Assembly (NCBI RefSeq): GCF_017873815.1
Contig: NZ_JAGGKQ010000024.1
Location: 1 to 43,634, forward strand
Reading direction: 5' to 3'
Length of the DNA stretch: 43,634 nt
DNA from: Halorubrum alkaliphilum
GTDB lineage: Archaea > Halobacteriota > Halobacteria > Halobacteriales > Haloferacaceae
Shown: positions 32,820-40,667 of the stretch, one piece after another
Numbering within the stretch: the first letter of the stretch is position 1
Layout: every line of letters begins with the position of its first letter
Translations under genes and position numbers: made by a program
The notes under the pieces: generated by a model
What the model was told of the DNA's origin: nothing
The model's input: the letters and a program-made list of their open reading frames with translations, nothing else
The model's database searches: none

Positions 32820-35019
32820 CTTCCACTCCTCTGGTGACGTCGTTCACTGGGCACTCACCGACGACGGCGTCACCCGCACGGTCCACAGCGAGTACACGCC
32901 GACGCTGTTCGTCGGTGACGCAGTCCGTGACTTGTACGGGCGGCGCGGCGGCCCGACCCCAACACCACCGGACCGTGACGGACTGTCGGAGTCGCTCACC
33001 GATCTTCAAGCGTTCCTCACCGGGCAAGACGCAGTTGTCGACATACAGTGTGAAGCCCACCGGCAGACGTTTCGAACGGCTCCGCGGCCGCTTCTCCGGA
33101 TCGACGCGGCCAGCGTAGACGCCGTGCGACGCATCGCACAGCGCGTCCAGCAGTTCAACGGCCCGGCCGAGTACACGTGTTACAACGTTGATCTGACGCC
33201 GCAGTTCCGGTACTGCCTCGAAACCACCACACCGGCGAGCCCAGACCGGTCCGTCCGGTCACTCCGTACACTCACGCTCTCGATCCCACCGCACAAAGCA
33301 GGACCCGACGCCCTGTCACACCTCACGATCGACGGTGACGCCGCCGGGCCCACACCCGAAGCCACCGTCACCGCCGTTGACCGAGCCGTCCGCGAACGCG
33401 ACCCTGACGTCATCGTCGTGTCCACGGCGAAGCTCGTCCCGGTCCTGTTCGACGCCGCCGACACGCACGACGTACCGAACTTTGAACTCGGCCGCGCCCC
33501 CGGGTACACGAAACTCGCCGGGGAATCCACGTACACGAGTTACGGGCAAGTCGGGCACTCCCCGGCCCGGTACACGATCCCCGGCCGCGTCGTGATCGAC
33601 GAGTCGAACACGTTCTTCTACCACGAAGCCGGGCTGCCCGGCTGCCTCGATCTCGTGAACCGTGCCGGACTCCCGCTCGAAGAACTCAGCTGGGCGTCGA
33701 TCGGGCGCGTGCTCACCGCCATGCAGATCCGTGCCGCCCGCGACCGTGACGTCCTCGTCCCGTGGCAAGCCTGGCGACCGGAACTCTTCAAACCCGCAGC
33801 CACGCTGGACGCCGCCGACCGCGGCGGCACCACGTTCGCCCCCGCAGTCGGCGTTCACGAGAACGTCCACGAACTGGACTTCGCGTCGCTGTACCCGAAC
33901 ATCATTCGAACCCGAAATATTTCCCCGGAAACCGTTTGTTGCGGGTGCTGCGACACTAACGACGTCCCCGGTCTCGGATACTCGATCTGTGAGGCCGACG
34001 GGTACCTCCCGACGGTGCTCGGCCCGCTCATCGACGCGCGCAGCCGCATCAAAGACCAGATCGAGGAAACGACCGACGACGTCGAACGCGACCGACTCGA
34101 CTCAGCGTCGTCAGCGATCAAATGGATCCTCGTCTCCTGCTTCGGGTACCAAGGCTTCTCAAACGCGAAGTTCGGTCGGATCGAGTGCCATGAAGCGATC
34201 AACGCGTTCGCCCGCGACATTCTCCTCGATGCGAAAACCGCACTCGAAGACGCCGGGTGGCGAGTCGTCCACGGCATCGTCGACTCGATCTGGGTGACAC
34301 CAACCAAGGATCGTGAACAACGCAATCTCGAAACGGTCGCCGCCGAGATCAGCACCGACACGGGTATCGAACTTGAATACGAATGCGCGTTCGACTGGGT
34401 TACGTTCTGCCCGATGCGTAACAGCGAGTCTGGCGCACTCACACGGTATTTTGGAAAGCGACGTGATGAGGCGTTACCCGTGTCGGAGGCCACGCTCGGT
34501 GATGCGATCAAAACCCGCGGGATCGAAGGTCGTCAACGCTCAACGCCCACATGGGTTGAAGACGTACAGGCGGAAGCCCTTCGCGTGTTCGATAAAACAC
34601 GATCACCAGAAGCGGTGTGTGACGTGTTACGCCGTACACTCACGTCATTACGCAACGACGATGTTGATCCAGAGCGACTCGTCATCGACAATCGCGTGTC
34701 AAAACACATCGCCGATTACACGCACGAAACGCTTACCGTTGCCGCACTCAAGCGAGCCACACTGAACGGGACCGGGCTGTCACCCGGACAGACCATCCAG
34801 TACGTCGTCGTCAACAACAACGCACACGGTACCGAACGAGTACGGCTATCGTACGAGGACATCACCCGATACGACACTGACTGGTACGCCAACGCCGCTA
34901 TACGAGCTGTCGAAAGCGTCCTGGCACCGATCGGGTGGCGAGAGGGAGAGATTCGAGACTACCTCACCGGCACAACGGATCAGACACTAACCGCATACAG
35001 TGAACGCACTGACTCCTAA
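32806..35019 (+). CDS. Family-B DNA polymerase with degenerate exonuclease
   Basis: The 737-aa product starts at GTG 32806. Motif A is HELDFASLYPNIIRTRN (Asp358). Motif B reads KWILVSCFG (439-447), where canonical K-x3-NSxYG has Val for Asn and Phe for Tyr. Motif C reads HGIVDSIWV (Asp493), keeping the second Asp of YGDTDS and losing the first. The exonuclease-I FDIE and exonuclease-II YNxxxFD patterns are missing (TLTLSIPP and VVSTAKLVPVLF occupy the spots). A Cys cluster C378-C395 follows motif A. It may still extend DNA without proofreading. PolB2 is the usual haloarchaeal name for a second family-B enzyme, but this is not confirmed. Confidence 0.85.
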   Translation: MLTVDFHSSGDVVHWALTDDGVTRTVHSEYTPTLFVGDAVRDLYGRRGGPTPTPPDRDGLSESLTDLQAFLTGQDAVVDIQCEAHRQTFRTAPRPLLRIDAASVDAVRRIAQRVQQFNGPAEYTCYNVDLTPQFRYCLETTTPASPDRSVRSLRTLTLSIPPHKAGPDALSHLTIDGDAAGPTPEATVTAVDRAVRERDPDVIVVSTAKLVPVLFDAADTHDVPNFELGRAPGYTKLAGESTYTSYGQVGHSPARYTIPGRVVIDESNTFFYHEAGLPGCLDLVNRAGLPLEELSWASIGRVLTAMQIRAARDRDVLVPWQAWRPELFKPAATLDAADRGGTTFAPAVGVHENVHELDFASLYPNIIRTRNISPETVCCGCCDTNDVPGLGYSICEADGYLPTVLGPLIDARSRIKDQIEETTDDVERDRLDSASSAIKWILVSCFGYQGFSNAKFGRIECHEAINAFARDILLDAKTALEDAGWRVVHGIVDSIWVTPTKDREQRNLETVAAEISTDTGIELEYECAFDWVTFCPMRNSESGALTRYFGKRRDEALPVSEATLGDAIKTRGIEGRQRSTPTWVEDVQAEALRVFDKTRSPEAVCDVLRRTLTSLRNDDVDPERLVIDNRVSKHIADYTHETLTVAALKRATLNGTGLSPGQTIQYVVVNNNAHGTERVRLSYEDITRYDTDWYANAAIRAVESVLAPIGWREGEIRDYLTGTTDQTLTAYSERTDS

Positions 35020-35237
35020 TCTTCTTCCAGGGTCACCGAAATCACGTCGGTGCTCGTGTGCGTGACAGTCGCAATGAGTTCCTCGTCGTCATACTCCTCA
35101 AGTTCATCAGCGGCTTCACGCACGGCATCGTAACCTTCGAGCGGTAAATCACCATCAGAGCTCCCGACAATCATTTCGCCATCTAATTCATGCGCATGAA
35201 CCTCCGTCGTTTTCGTGCGTGCGTCATTCCGTGCCAT
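35016..35237 (-). CDS. Small acidic protein convergent with the polymerase
   Basis: The 73-aa product is acidic: MARNDARTKTTEVHAHELDG, then SDGDLPLEGYDAVREAADEL and ATVTHTSTDVISVTLEED, which suggests a short alpha/beta domain. The TAG stop overlaps the polymerase TAA by 3 nt on the opposite strand. No function is apparent. Confidence 0.55.
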   Translation of the reverse strand: MARNDARTKTTEVHAHELDGEMIVGSSDGDLPLEGYDAVREAADELEEYDDEELIATVTHTSTDVISVTLEED

Positions 35238-35312
35238 GGATTCTGATCTAAACTAGCCCTCGGGTAGCAATAAAGGATCGCCGTGAGCTGGTCTTTCGTA
35301 AAGTATTGCTGA

Positions 35313-35328
35313 GGCTCTGTTGAAGTCC
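35313..35328 (+). repeat. Solo IS5-type left end
   Basis: GGCTCTGTTGAAGTCC matches the left end at 37033 (GGCTCTGTTGAAATC) except for one base in the shared 15; the following 16 or so bases are related too (CAGAAAGTAACA versus CAGAGAGTTACA). No transposase or right end accompanies it, so it is a remnant. Confidence 0.6.
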
Positions 35329-35430
35329 CCAGAAAGTAACAAACTCGAACCCGTCGCCATCAGAGAGCTGCAGCCTCTGTTTAACCGGCCTCATCGGCGA
35401 TACTGTCCGTCATCACCCAATTCGTGAAGT

Positions 35431-36054
35431 CTATACTGTCCCCCGATCAGGTACCGGGAGCTCCTCAGCAATACCAACATCATGCCCGGCGGCGTACCCG
35501 TTCAGCTTTGCAGCGATCGGCGATTCCCGTAACTCGTCGTCGTCGTATCCGGCCGCCTCAAACGTGTCCATGAACGAGGAGACGGACCGGAGCTTGTACT
35601 TCTGGTGATAGTCTTCAGCGGGGTAGAAGCGTGAGAGCTGTTCGATACGTGTCCCGATCCCATCGGCAGTGAGTCCCCGTGTCGTGAGAAGCTCATCAAG
35701 GACTGCTCGTTGATCCTCCGACGCAGCGAGCACAATATTCTGATACTGTGTCTTTCTCGTCTGGTGCTGTGGGTTATGAGAGTTGAACACCCGCTCCAAG
35801 AGGGCTCGATACGGTATCGTGTCAGGGTCGAAATCGACTTGAACCACTTCCGTGTGGTCGCCTAACGCGTGATACGTCGGATCGAGTTTTGTCCCGCCGG
35901 CGTACCCGACACGAGTGCGAACAACGCCGTCCATCGCACCGAACTGGGCATCAGGCCCCCAGAAACAACCGATCCCGAACGTCGCCGTGGCAGTCTCCGC
36001 ACTATCCATCGCACGACGATCGTACTCGCGTATCTGTGTTTGTGTGAGCGTCAT
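35431..36054 (-). CDS. msrA: Peptide methionine sulfoxide reductase MsrA
   Basis: The 207-aa product reduces methionine-S-sulfoxide in proteins. FGIGCFWGPDAQF gives the catalytic Cys30, followed by VVRTRVGYAGG, TYHALGDHTEVVQVDFDP and NSHNPQHQTRKTQYQN, all standard for MsrA. RFYPAEDYHQKY is also standard. No resolving Cys is evident at the C-terminus. ATG 36054 is chosen; an in-frame ATG at 36009 would remove 15 residues. It lies alone in the island, on the minus strand. Confidence 0.93.
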   Translation of the reverse strand: MTLTQTQIREYDRRAMDSAETATATFGIGCFWGPDAQFGAMDGVVRTRVGYAGGTKLDPTYHALGDHTEVVQVDFDPDTIPYRALLERVFNSHNPQHQTRKTQYQNIVLAASEDQRAVLDELLTTRGLTADGIGTRIEQLSRFYPAEDYHQKYKLRSVSSFMDTFEAAGYDDDELRESPIAAKLNGYAAGHDVGIAEELPVPDRGTV

Positions 36055-36416
36055 TGGAGTCACCAGCCTAAAGAGTCGCCGAAGCGCGGGTCGTAGATCC
36101 CACCGCATCTACCACCAGTCAGGCTCGCAGTCGTAAATACTGCGTGTCGGTCTCCCAGCATGAGAACCACTACGAGTGTCTCATTACAAGCAACCCGGAA
36201 CTGAATGGGCTGACCGGCATCGGCAAGCACTCACGATCCGACATACTCACGAAGATGTCCTTACTGACTACCAGTTCGAACTCCTACTGGAAGCATGCTG
36301 ACGAGTTCACTAGCTTTCGCTCACTTCAGTAGATCATACTGGTTCTACACGGGCCCTAACTCATATCGCACCCCTTGAGAGAGGGTGACCTGTCTGGTAG
36401 TGCTACGTTCTTGGCC
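36055..36416. other. Intergenic stretch without a supported gene
   Basis: A plus-strand reading frame at 36144-36332 has no recognisable family, no promoter and low protein character, so I leave it uncalled. Otherwise the stretch shows no gene. It lies between msrA and the RHH-like antitoxin operator and may be another remnant of insertion. Confidence 0.4.
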
Positions 36417-36432
36417 ACTTGTAATGACAAGT
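36417..36432. promoter_or_regulatory. Palindromic operator before the antitoxin gene
   Basis: ACTTGT-AATG-ACAAGT (6-bp arms) lies just upstream of the TATA-like ACATATAC at about 36446-36453, which is about 28 nt before the ATG at 36480. Autoregulated antitoxins often bind such sites. This is inferred from position and symmetry. Confidence 0.45.
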
Positions 36433-36479
36433 AAGTACGCGTCATAACATATACGCCTCTCCATGTCGAACGTCAATGT

Positions 36480-36806
36480 ATGGGCGGATCAAGCTATGAC
36501 AAGACGATTCAGTTCCGTGCCGGAGCCGAAAAAGAGGCCGCGGAACTCCTCGATGAGATACACATCGGTGGCGTCAACGTGAGCGAACTCGCCCGCGTCG
36601 GCTTGGTCGAAATGCTCCGACAGTCATTAGATGAACAAGGCAAGATTACCGTGTACGAACGATACAGTCGTGGTGAGATCGGTGAGGACGTGGCCCGTGT
36701 CCTTCTCGGCGAGAAACTCGATAGGACGGAAGAAGAGAAAGAGTCGTTCGAGTCGGCTATGGAACGAGACACGTCTGAATTCCTGACGGGCAGCGATGGC
36801 GAATGA
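36480..36806 (+). CDS. RHH/UPF0175-like antitoxin
   Basis: The 108-aa product begins MGGSSYDKTIQFRAGAEKE, a ribbon-like first strand followed by helix (NVSELARVGLVEML), and then KITVYERYSRGEIGEDVARV, an HTH-like segment seen in UPF0175-type antitoxins. It is followed, with an 11-nt overlap, by the start of a truncated PIN-domain toxin. Thus it is an antitoxin whose toxin has been lost. A palindrome and TATA lie upstream. Confidence 0.68.
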   Translation: MGGSSYDKTIQFRAGAEKEAAELLDEIHIGGVNVSELARVGLVEMLRQSLDEQGKITVYERYSRGEIGEDVARVLLGEKLDRTEEEKESFESAMERDTSEFLTGSDGE

Positions 36807-36918
36807 GGCTCGCTATCGGATACTGGCTGATACGAGTTCCTTGATCGCGGGCATGGCCGGCTCCTGTTTGCTCCGGGATCGGCTTGTAGCCAAGAAGAAC
36901 AGCGTTCGCCAGCGGTAG
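36796..36918 (+). pseudogene. Truncated PIN-domain toxin
   Basis: The reading frame gives about 40 residues, MANEARYRILADTSSLIAGM and then an unrelated tail ending at TAG 36918. ILADTSSLI is the first acidic strand of a PIN domain. The remaining catalytic acids are missing, so this is the 5' end of a toxin gene cut by a deletion or insertion before the IS element that starts at 37030. Confidence 0.6.
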
Positions 36919-37084
36919 CAACCCGTTGAGTGTCCCAACCAAGAGAAAGCGGCTCAGACACGCCAAAGGAGATGAGCACCAGTTAAAAACGGGTGTCATC
37001 GAATGGAGTTGAGGTTGAGATTACATACCAGTGGCTCTGTTGAAATCTTCAGAGAGTTACATGTTCGTCCTGTAATTCCACGAG

Positions 37085-37906
37085 ATGAAGGCCCTCCCGA
37101 AGTCGCAGATTCTCCGGTTTACTGAGAAGGCGATTCATCTGGCACGCCGAGCGGTTTCTCGATACTCCTCGAAATTCTCTAAACACTGCTATACACTCCC
37201 TCAGCACGCTGTTCTGATCTGTCTCAAAGTGCGGAAGAACATGACCGATCGTGGTCTGCTTGACGAACTGATCGAGATGCCACGCATCCGTCGAACCCTT
37301 GGCTTATCCGAACTTCCTGCGCCTTCAACGCTCTGTAAGGCGTTCAACCGGCTTGATATGGCTGTGTAGCGTGTTATATTGACTCTCTCAACGACGCTAC
37401 TTCCGACGAGCGGCGTTATTGGAGTTGATGCATCAGGGTTTGACCGCAGTCACGCTTCGAAACACTACACGAAACGCGCTGAACTCACGATTCAGCAGCT
37501 GAAGGTGACGTTACTGGTCGATGTGAAGGTGAACGCAATCCTTGATTTACACGTGACGACGACACGAAAACACGATAGCCAGATCGCTCCATCGTTGATC
37601 AAGCGCAATCCCGGTGATATTGAGATTCTGCTCGGTGACAAGGGCTACGACGACCAGAAAACCAGGCGACTTGCCCGACAACATGAGGTTCGGCCATTGA
37701 TTAAGCATCGTGGGTTCACGCCACTCCACCGGGCATGGAATGTGCGCTTGGACACAGATCTCTACGGGCAACGGAGTCAATCAGCGACGGGTAACTCAAC
37801 GCTCAAGCGGAAGTACGGTACGTTCGTCCGATCGAGACGCTGGTGGAAGCAGTTCCGTGAACTCACCATCGCCTGTCTCAGTCACAATATCGACCGATCA
37901 CTCTGA
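37085..37906 (+). pseudogene. IS5-family transposase with internal stop
   Basis: One frame runs 37085-37906 (274 codons) and is interrupted only by TAG at 37367-37369, where relatives have Trp (LDMAV-stop-RVILTL). The product has GVDASGFDRSHAS (first Asp), LLGDKGYDDQ (second Asp) and RSQSATGNSTLKRKYG, where the catalytic Glu of the common ETVNS motif has become Ala. Two lesions suggest that this copy is inactive. Confidence 0.8.
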
Positions 37907-37949
37907 GCGGTCAATACAGAGGGTCTATGGAACAGTTTGGGCTGACAGA

Positions 37950-38276
37950 TCACAAGTACTGAATCGACTGATCGTCTTCGGATCGGTTCTGTAGGTGCTC
38001 ATCAACGACTTTCACGACATCGCCGATTTGCCGTCCCGCCTGCTGTACGTAGATCAGCCCTCGATGTTCGAGTTCTTGACCTTCAGCGAGTGAGAGGAAA
38101 TCATCGTCGAACGTCAGGAGAAGCCAGTCGTTTGCGACCGCGTATCTCAGCTGCTCGCGGTCTGAATCACCAAGGGTGCCTTCATTTCGAGCAGTGTGAA
38201 CTGTCCACCCGCGTCTGCTGAGTCCGTCAGCAACAGGAAGCCATATACTCTCGTCACAATATAGCGGCCGTGTCAT
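37950..38276 (-). CDS. DUF5615 PIN-like toxin
   Basis: The 108-aa product carries the compact PIN-like fold: LYCDESIWLPVADGLSRRGW (first Asp/Glu), ANDWLLLTFDDDFLSLAE (DDDF motif) and RGLIYVQQAGRQIGDVVKVV. DUF5615 proteins pair with DUF433 antitoxins and are thought to act as RNases. The start ATG at 38276 overlaps the antitoxin's TGA (ATGA). It is encoded inside the IS ends, on the strand opposite to the transposase. Confidence 0.75.
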   Translation of the reverse strand: MTRPLYCDESIWLPVADGLSRRGWTVHTARNEGTLGDSDREQLRYAVANDWLLLTFDDDFLSLAEGQELEHRGLIYVQQAGRQIGDVVKVVDEHLQNRSEDDQSIQYL

Positions 38277-38503
38277 ACGGATGCCGGTTCAGACGACGCC
38301 GATCGGAAGTCGTCGATATGATCGTAGTAGTACGCGAGCGCCCGATGGACATCACTGAGACTGAGATCAGGATACAGTTGTGTAATCTCGTCGGGGTCGT
38401 AGCCGCTGTGTTCGTACGCCGAGGCGATATCTTTGACACGGATTCCCGTCTCCTCGATTGTCGGCGCACCGTCACTGTGTTCGGAGTCCCGGACGATTCC
38501 CAT
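38273..38503 (-). CDS. DUF433 antitoxin
   Basis: The 76-aa product is a DUF433-type HTH antitoxin: APTIEETGIRVKDIASAYEHSG, PDEITQLYPDLSLSDVHRALAYYYDH. It precedes the toxin, with the start and stop overlapping, in the normal order. The gene start is 123 nt from the right inverted repeat of the IS, so its promoter also lies inside the IS ends. Confidence 0.8.
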   Translation of the reverse strand: MGIVRDSEHSDGAPTIEETGIRVKDIASAYEHSGYDPDEITQLYPDLSLSDVHRALAYYYDHIDDFRSASSEPASV

Positions 38504-38643
38504 ACCACAGATTGACTATACACTAACTTGAAATACGTGGTTGAGACCGCCACACCGATTCGCTCCGCTCAACACGCACTCTTCAGTGACCGGCTGTTTC
38601 AGGTGAGAACCTATCTGAAGAATAGGATTTCAACAGAGCCACT

Positions 38644-39016
38644 AAGCATATATTTTAACGTAGTAGTTTTCACTTGATAATCAGATATTAAAATCAATCT
38701 CAAATGGAAGGTCCCCGACCAAGGGACCGACCAAGAACATTCGACTGAATTTAGTCTACGCCGAATGGAATAGGCTAAATCCAAATCAATCGAGAGCAGC
38801 TAGCATGTTATAGTTGGCGGCACGGTTTTGTTGAGCGTAGCGCGGCACAGACATACTCATAATCAATTTACGGAGAATCGAAGAGAAAGCCTCGCCCCTC
38901 AGCGCGGGGAGGATGTCAGGTCTCACAGCAGAATCGTCTAGAAAAGAAATCATAGATTTGGAACTCATGATTTCTGAAATCCAAAATTCTATTTACATGG
39001 GAATGGTGTCGCACGT
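38644..39016. other. A/T-rich stretch with IS200/IS605-like end
   Basis: No supported gene occurs here. A 38786-38968 minus-strand reading frame overlaps the end-like hairpin and is not convincing. The DNA is visibly poorer in G+C than the rest, and at the right end it carries the hairpin region 38890-38920. ATG 39017 follows directly. Confidence 0.45.
38890..38920 (+). other. Third IS200/IS605-like end hairpin
   Basis: CCTCGCCCC (38890-38898) and GCGGGGAGG (38904-38912) pair with two mismatches, and GGATGTCA follows. This matches the haloarchaeal IS200/IS605 right-end pattern. No tnpA or tnpB is present. The ATPase-nuclease gene starts about 100 nt downstream. Confidence 0.45.
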
Positions 39017-40399
39017 ATGGGGCACTTCGTTGATCGGGGTGCGGAACTCGGTCAGCTCACGGACTGTTACGAGTCTGAGACGGCAGACTTCGTCGTCATT
39101 TACGGACGCCGTCGCCTCGGCAAAAGCGAGCTGGTCCGTCAGTCCATCGCTGATCGTGACGACACCGTATACTACCAGGCAGTCGAATCAACGGCACCGA
39201 ACCAGCTCGAACAGTTTATTGATACTGCCACTACACAGTTTCCGTCGCTGCGGAACGTGCGTCGGGACTGGGAAGTACTCCTCGAAGCACTGGGCGAGGA
39301 GGATGCCGTTGTGGTCATTGATGAGTTCCCGTTCCTCATCGACGAGGATAACTCGCTGCCATCCCGGATCCAACGCGTCTGGGACACGGCGTTACAGGAA
39401 ACGGGGATGACGCTCATTCTCGTCGGCTCGTCGATCAGCGTCATGGAAGACAAGGTACTCTCCGGTAGCGCACCGCTGTACGGTCGCCGAACAGCAACGA
39501 TTGACCTCGCACCGCTCTCCGTTGCCAACGCACGCGAGTTCTTCCCGGCGTACACCCCCGAAACCGCCATCACTGCGTGGTCGATCTACGGTGGCACGCC
39601 GTACTACCTCCAAACCATCGACCCGGACCAGTCGCTCGGAACGAACGTACAGCAAACGATCCTGTCGGAGCGCGGGCTCCTGTACTCCGAACCTGAGTTC
39701 TTACTCCGCACCGAACTCCGACAGCCGAACACGTACTTCAGTATCCTCCGCGCACTTGCTCACGGTCGCCGCACCCCGAACGAGATCGCGGGAATGGCCG
39801 GCGTCGATTCAGGATCACTGAGCACGTACCTGCAGAAACTGCGCCGACTCCGCCTCGTCGAGCGGCACATCCCAGTCACTGAATCACCGACATCGTCGAA
39901 ACGCGGTCGATACCGCATTGCGGCACCGCTATTCCGGTTCTGGTTCCGATTCGTCTACGGCAACCAAGACCAGCTTCACGTGCTTGGCGACGATGCGTAT
40001 GATGAACTCGTCGCCCCTGACATCGCGGATTACGTGAGCCCGTTATTCGAACGCCTTTGCCAACGTACGCTCCCGGAGCTCGTAGACCGCCCGCTCCGTG
40101 ATGTCGGACAGTGGTGGTTCAAAGAACACGAGTTGGATGTCCTCGGCCTCACAGATGCGGGACTCGTTGCCGGGGAGTGTAAGTTCACTTCTCACCCCGT
40201 CAGCGAAGGCGTTCTCGCTGATCTCGAACGCACAGCATCGGAGGTCCAGTGGTCAAAGGAACCCGCAGACGGAGAGACGATGTATGTCCTGTTCAGCCGC
40301 TCCGGATACACTACCGATCTCGAACACACCGCTGCGACCCGCGATGACGTGTCCCTCTTTGAGTTGTCCGATTTGATCACGACTGATCCCACATCCTGA
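39017..40399 (+). CDS. Archaeal ATPase with DUF234 nuclease-like domain
   Basis: The 460-aa product begins with an archaeal-type AAA ATPase: FVVIYGRRRLGKSELV (Walker A), AVVVIDEFPFL (Walker B), LILVGSSISVMED (sensor). A winged-helix segment (RRTPNEIAGMAGVDSGSLSTYL) follows, then the DUF234 domain with HELDVLGLTDAGLVAGECKF (D...ExK of PD-(D/E)XK type). Related genes occur on archaeal mobile elements; the role may be defence or element maintenance. It is monocistronic. The Walker A ends GKS. Confidence 0.85.
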   Translation: MGHFVDRGAELGQLTDCYESETADFVVIYGRRRLGKSELVRQSIADRDDTVYYQAVESTAPNQLEQFIDTATTQFPSLRNVRRDWEVLLEALGEEDAVVVIDEFPFLIDEDNSLPSRIQRVWDTALQETGMTLILVGSSISVMEDKVLSGSAPLYGRRTATIDLAPLSVANAREFFPAYTPETAITAWSIYGGTPYYLQTIDPDQSLGTNVQQTILSERGLLYSEPEFLLRTELRQPNTYFSILRALAHGRRTPNEIAGMAGVDSGSLSTYLQKLRRLRLVERHIPVTESPTSSKRGRYRIAAPLFRFWFRFVYGNQDQLHVLGDDAYDELVAPDIADYVSPLFERLCQRTLPELVDRPLRDVGQWWFKEHELDVLGLTDAGLVAGECKFTSHPVSEGVLADLERTASEVQWSKEPADGETMYVLFSRSGYTTDLEHTAATRDDVSLFELSDLITTDPTS

Positions 40400-40405
40400 T
40401 GAATT

Positions 40406-40420
40406 GGCTCTGTTCAAACC
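40406..40420 (+). repeat. Another solo IS5-type left-end remnant
   Basis: GGCTCTGTTCAAACC matches the left end at 37033 with three differences in 15. It stands just after the ATPase gene stop; no transposase follows before the next gene. Otherwise 40400-40667 holds no gene I can support. Confidence 0.45.
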
Positions 40421-40667
40421 CTCAGGAAAAATCCATTTTGACGGGGTGAGATCCATACAGGGAACTCACGGAACGCTCAGTACAGGAGATACATAGACCA
40501 AAGCTGGCCTACACCCCTCTCACTTCTGTTAGTAACGCCTTGCGAGATACAGAGGTTGTAGTCAGCATGAGAACTGCATTATTTTCCTCAAATGAATCCT
40601 GAATCAGCCGATAGAATATGCCTGCTTACTGAACAAGAGTTTTAAACAGTTGATATGACACGGACAT

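Larger units (their letters stand above)
37030..38643. mobile_element. IS5-type element with a toxin-antitoxin cargo
   Basis: An 18-bp inverted repeat AGTGGCTCTGTTGAAATC bounds the region: 37030-37047 and its reverse complement at 38626-38643. Inside are a dead transposase and a DUF433/DUF5615 pair with 720 nt between transposase end and right end, far more than usual for IS5. No target-site duplication is obvious at either flank. It could be one element that took in the pair or two nested copies whose inner ends are lost. Confidence 0.6.

Noticed and set aside
32806-35019. Casposon or self-replicating virus origin for the PolB gene
   Set aside because: No Cas1, no terminal inverted repeats around it and no capsid or rolling-circle genes in the window; the RecA-like neighbour argues for a cassette instead.
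36144-36332. A 62-aa plus-strand ORF upstream of the antitoxin
   Set aside because: No domain, promoter or protein-like composition supports it.
36757-36999. Minus-strand ORF with a hydrophobic stretch
   Set aside because: It is antisense to the antitoxin end and the truncated toxin and has no recognisable family.
37367-37369. TAG read as pyrrolysine in the transposase
   Set aside because: The catalytic Glu is also lost and the residue is Trp in relatives, so a nonsense mutation is simpler. No pylT or pylS is in the window.
38786-38968. A 60-aa minus-strand ORF over the third hairpin
   Set aside because: It is read through the IS end-like hairpin and has no support as a gene.
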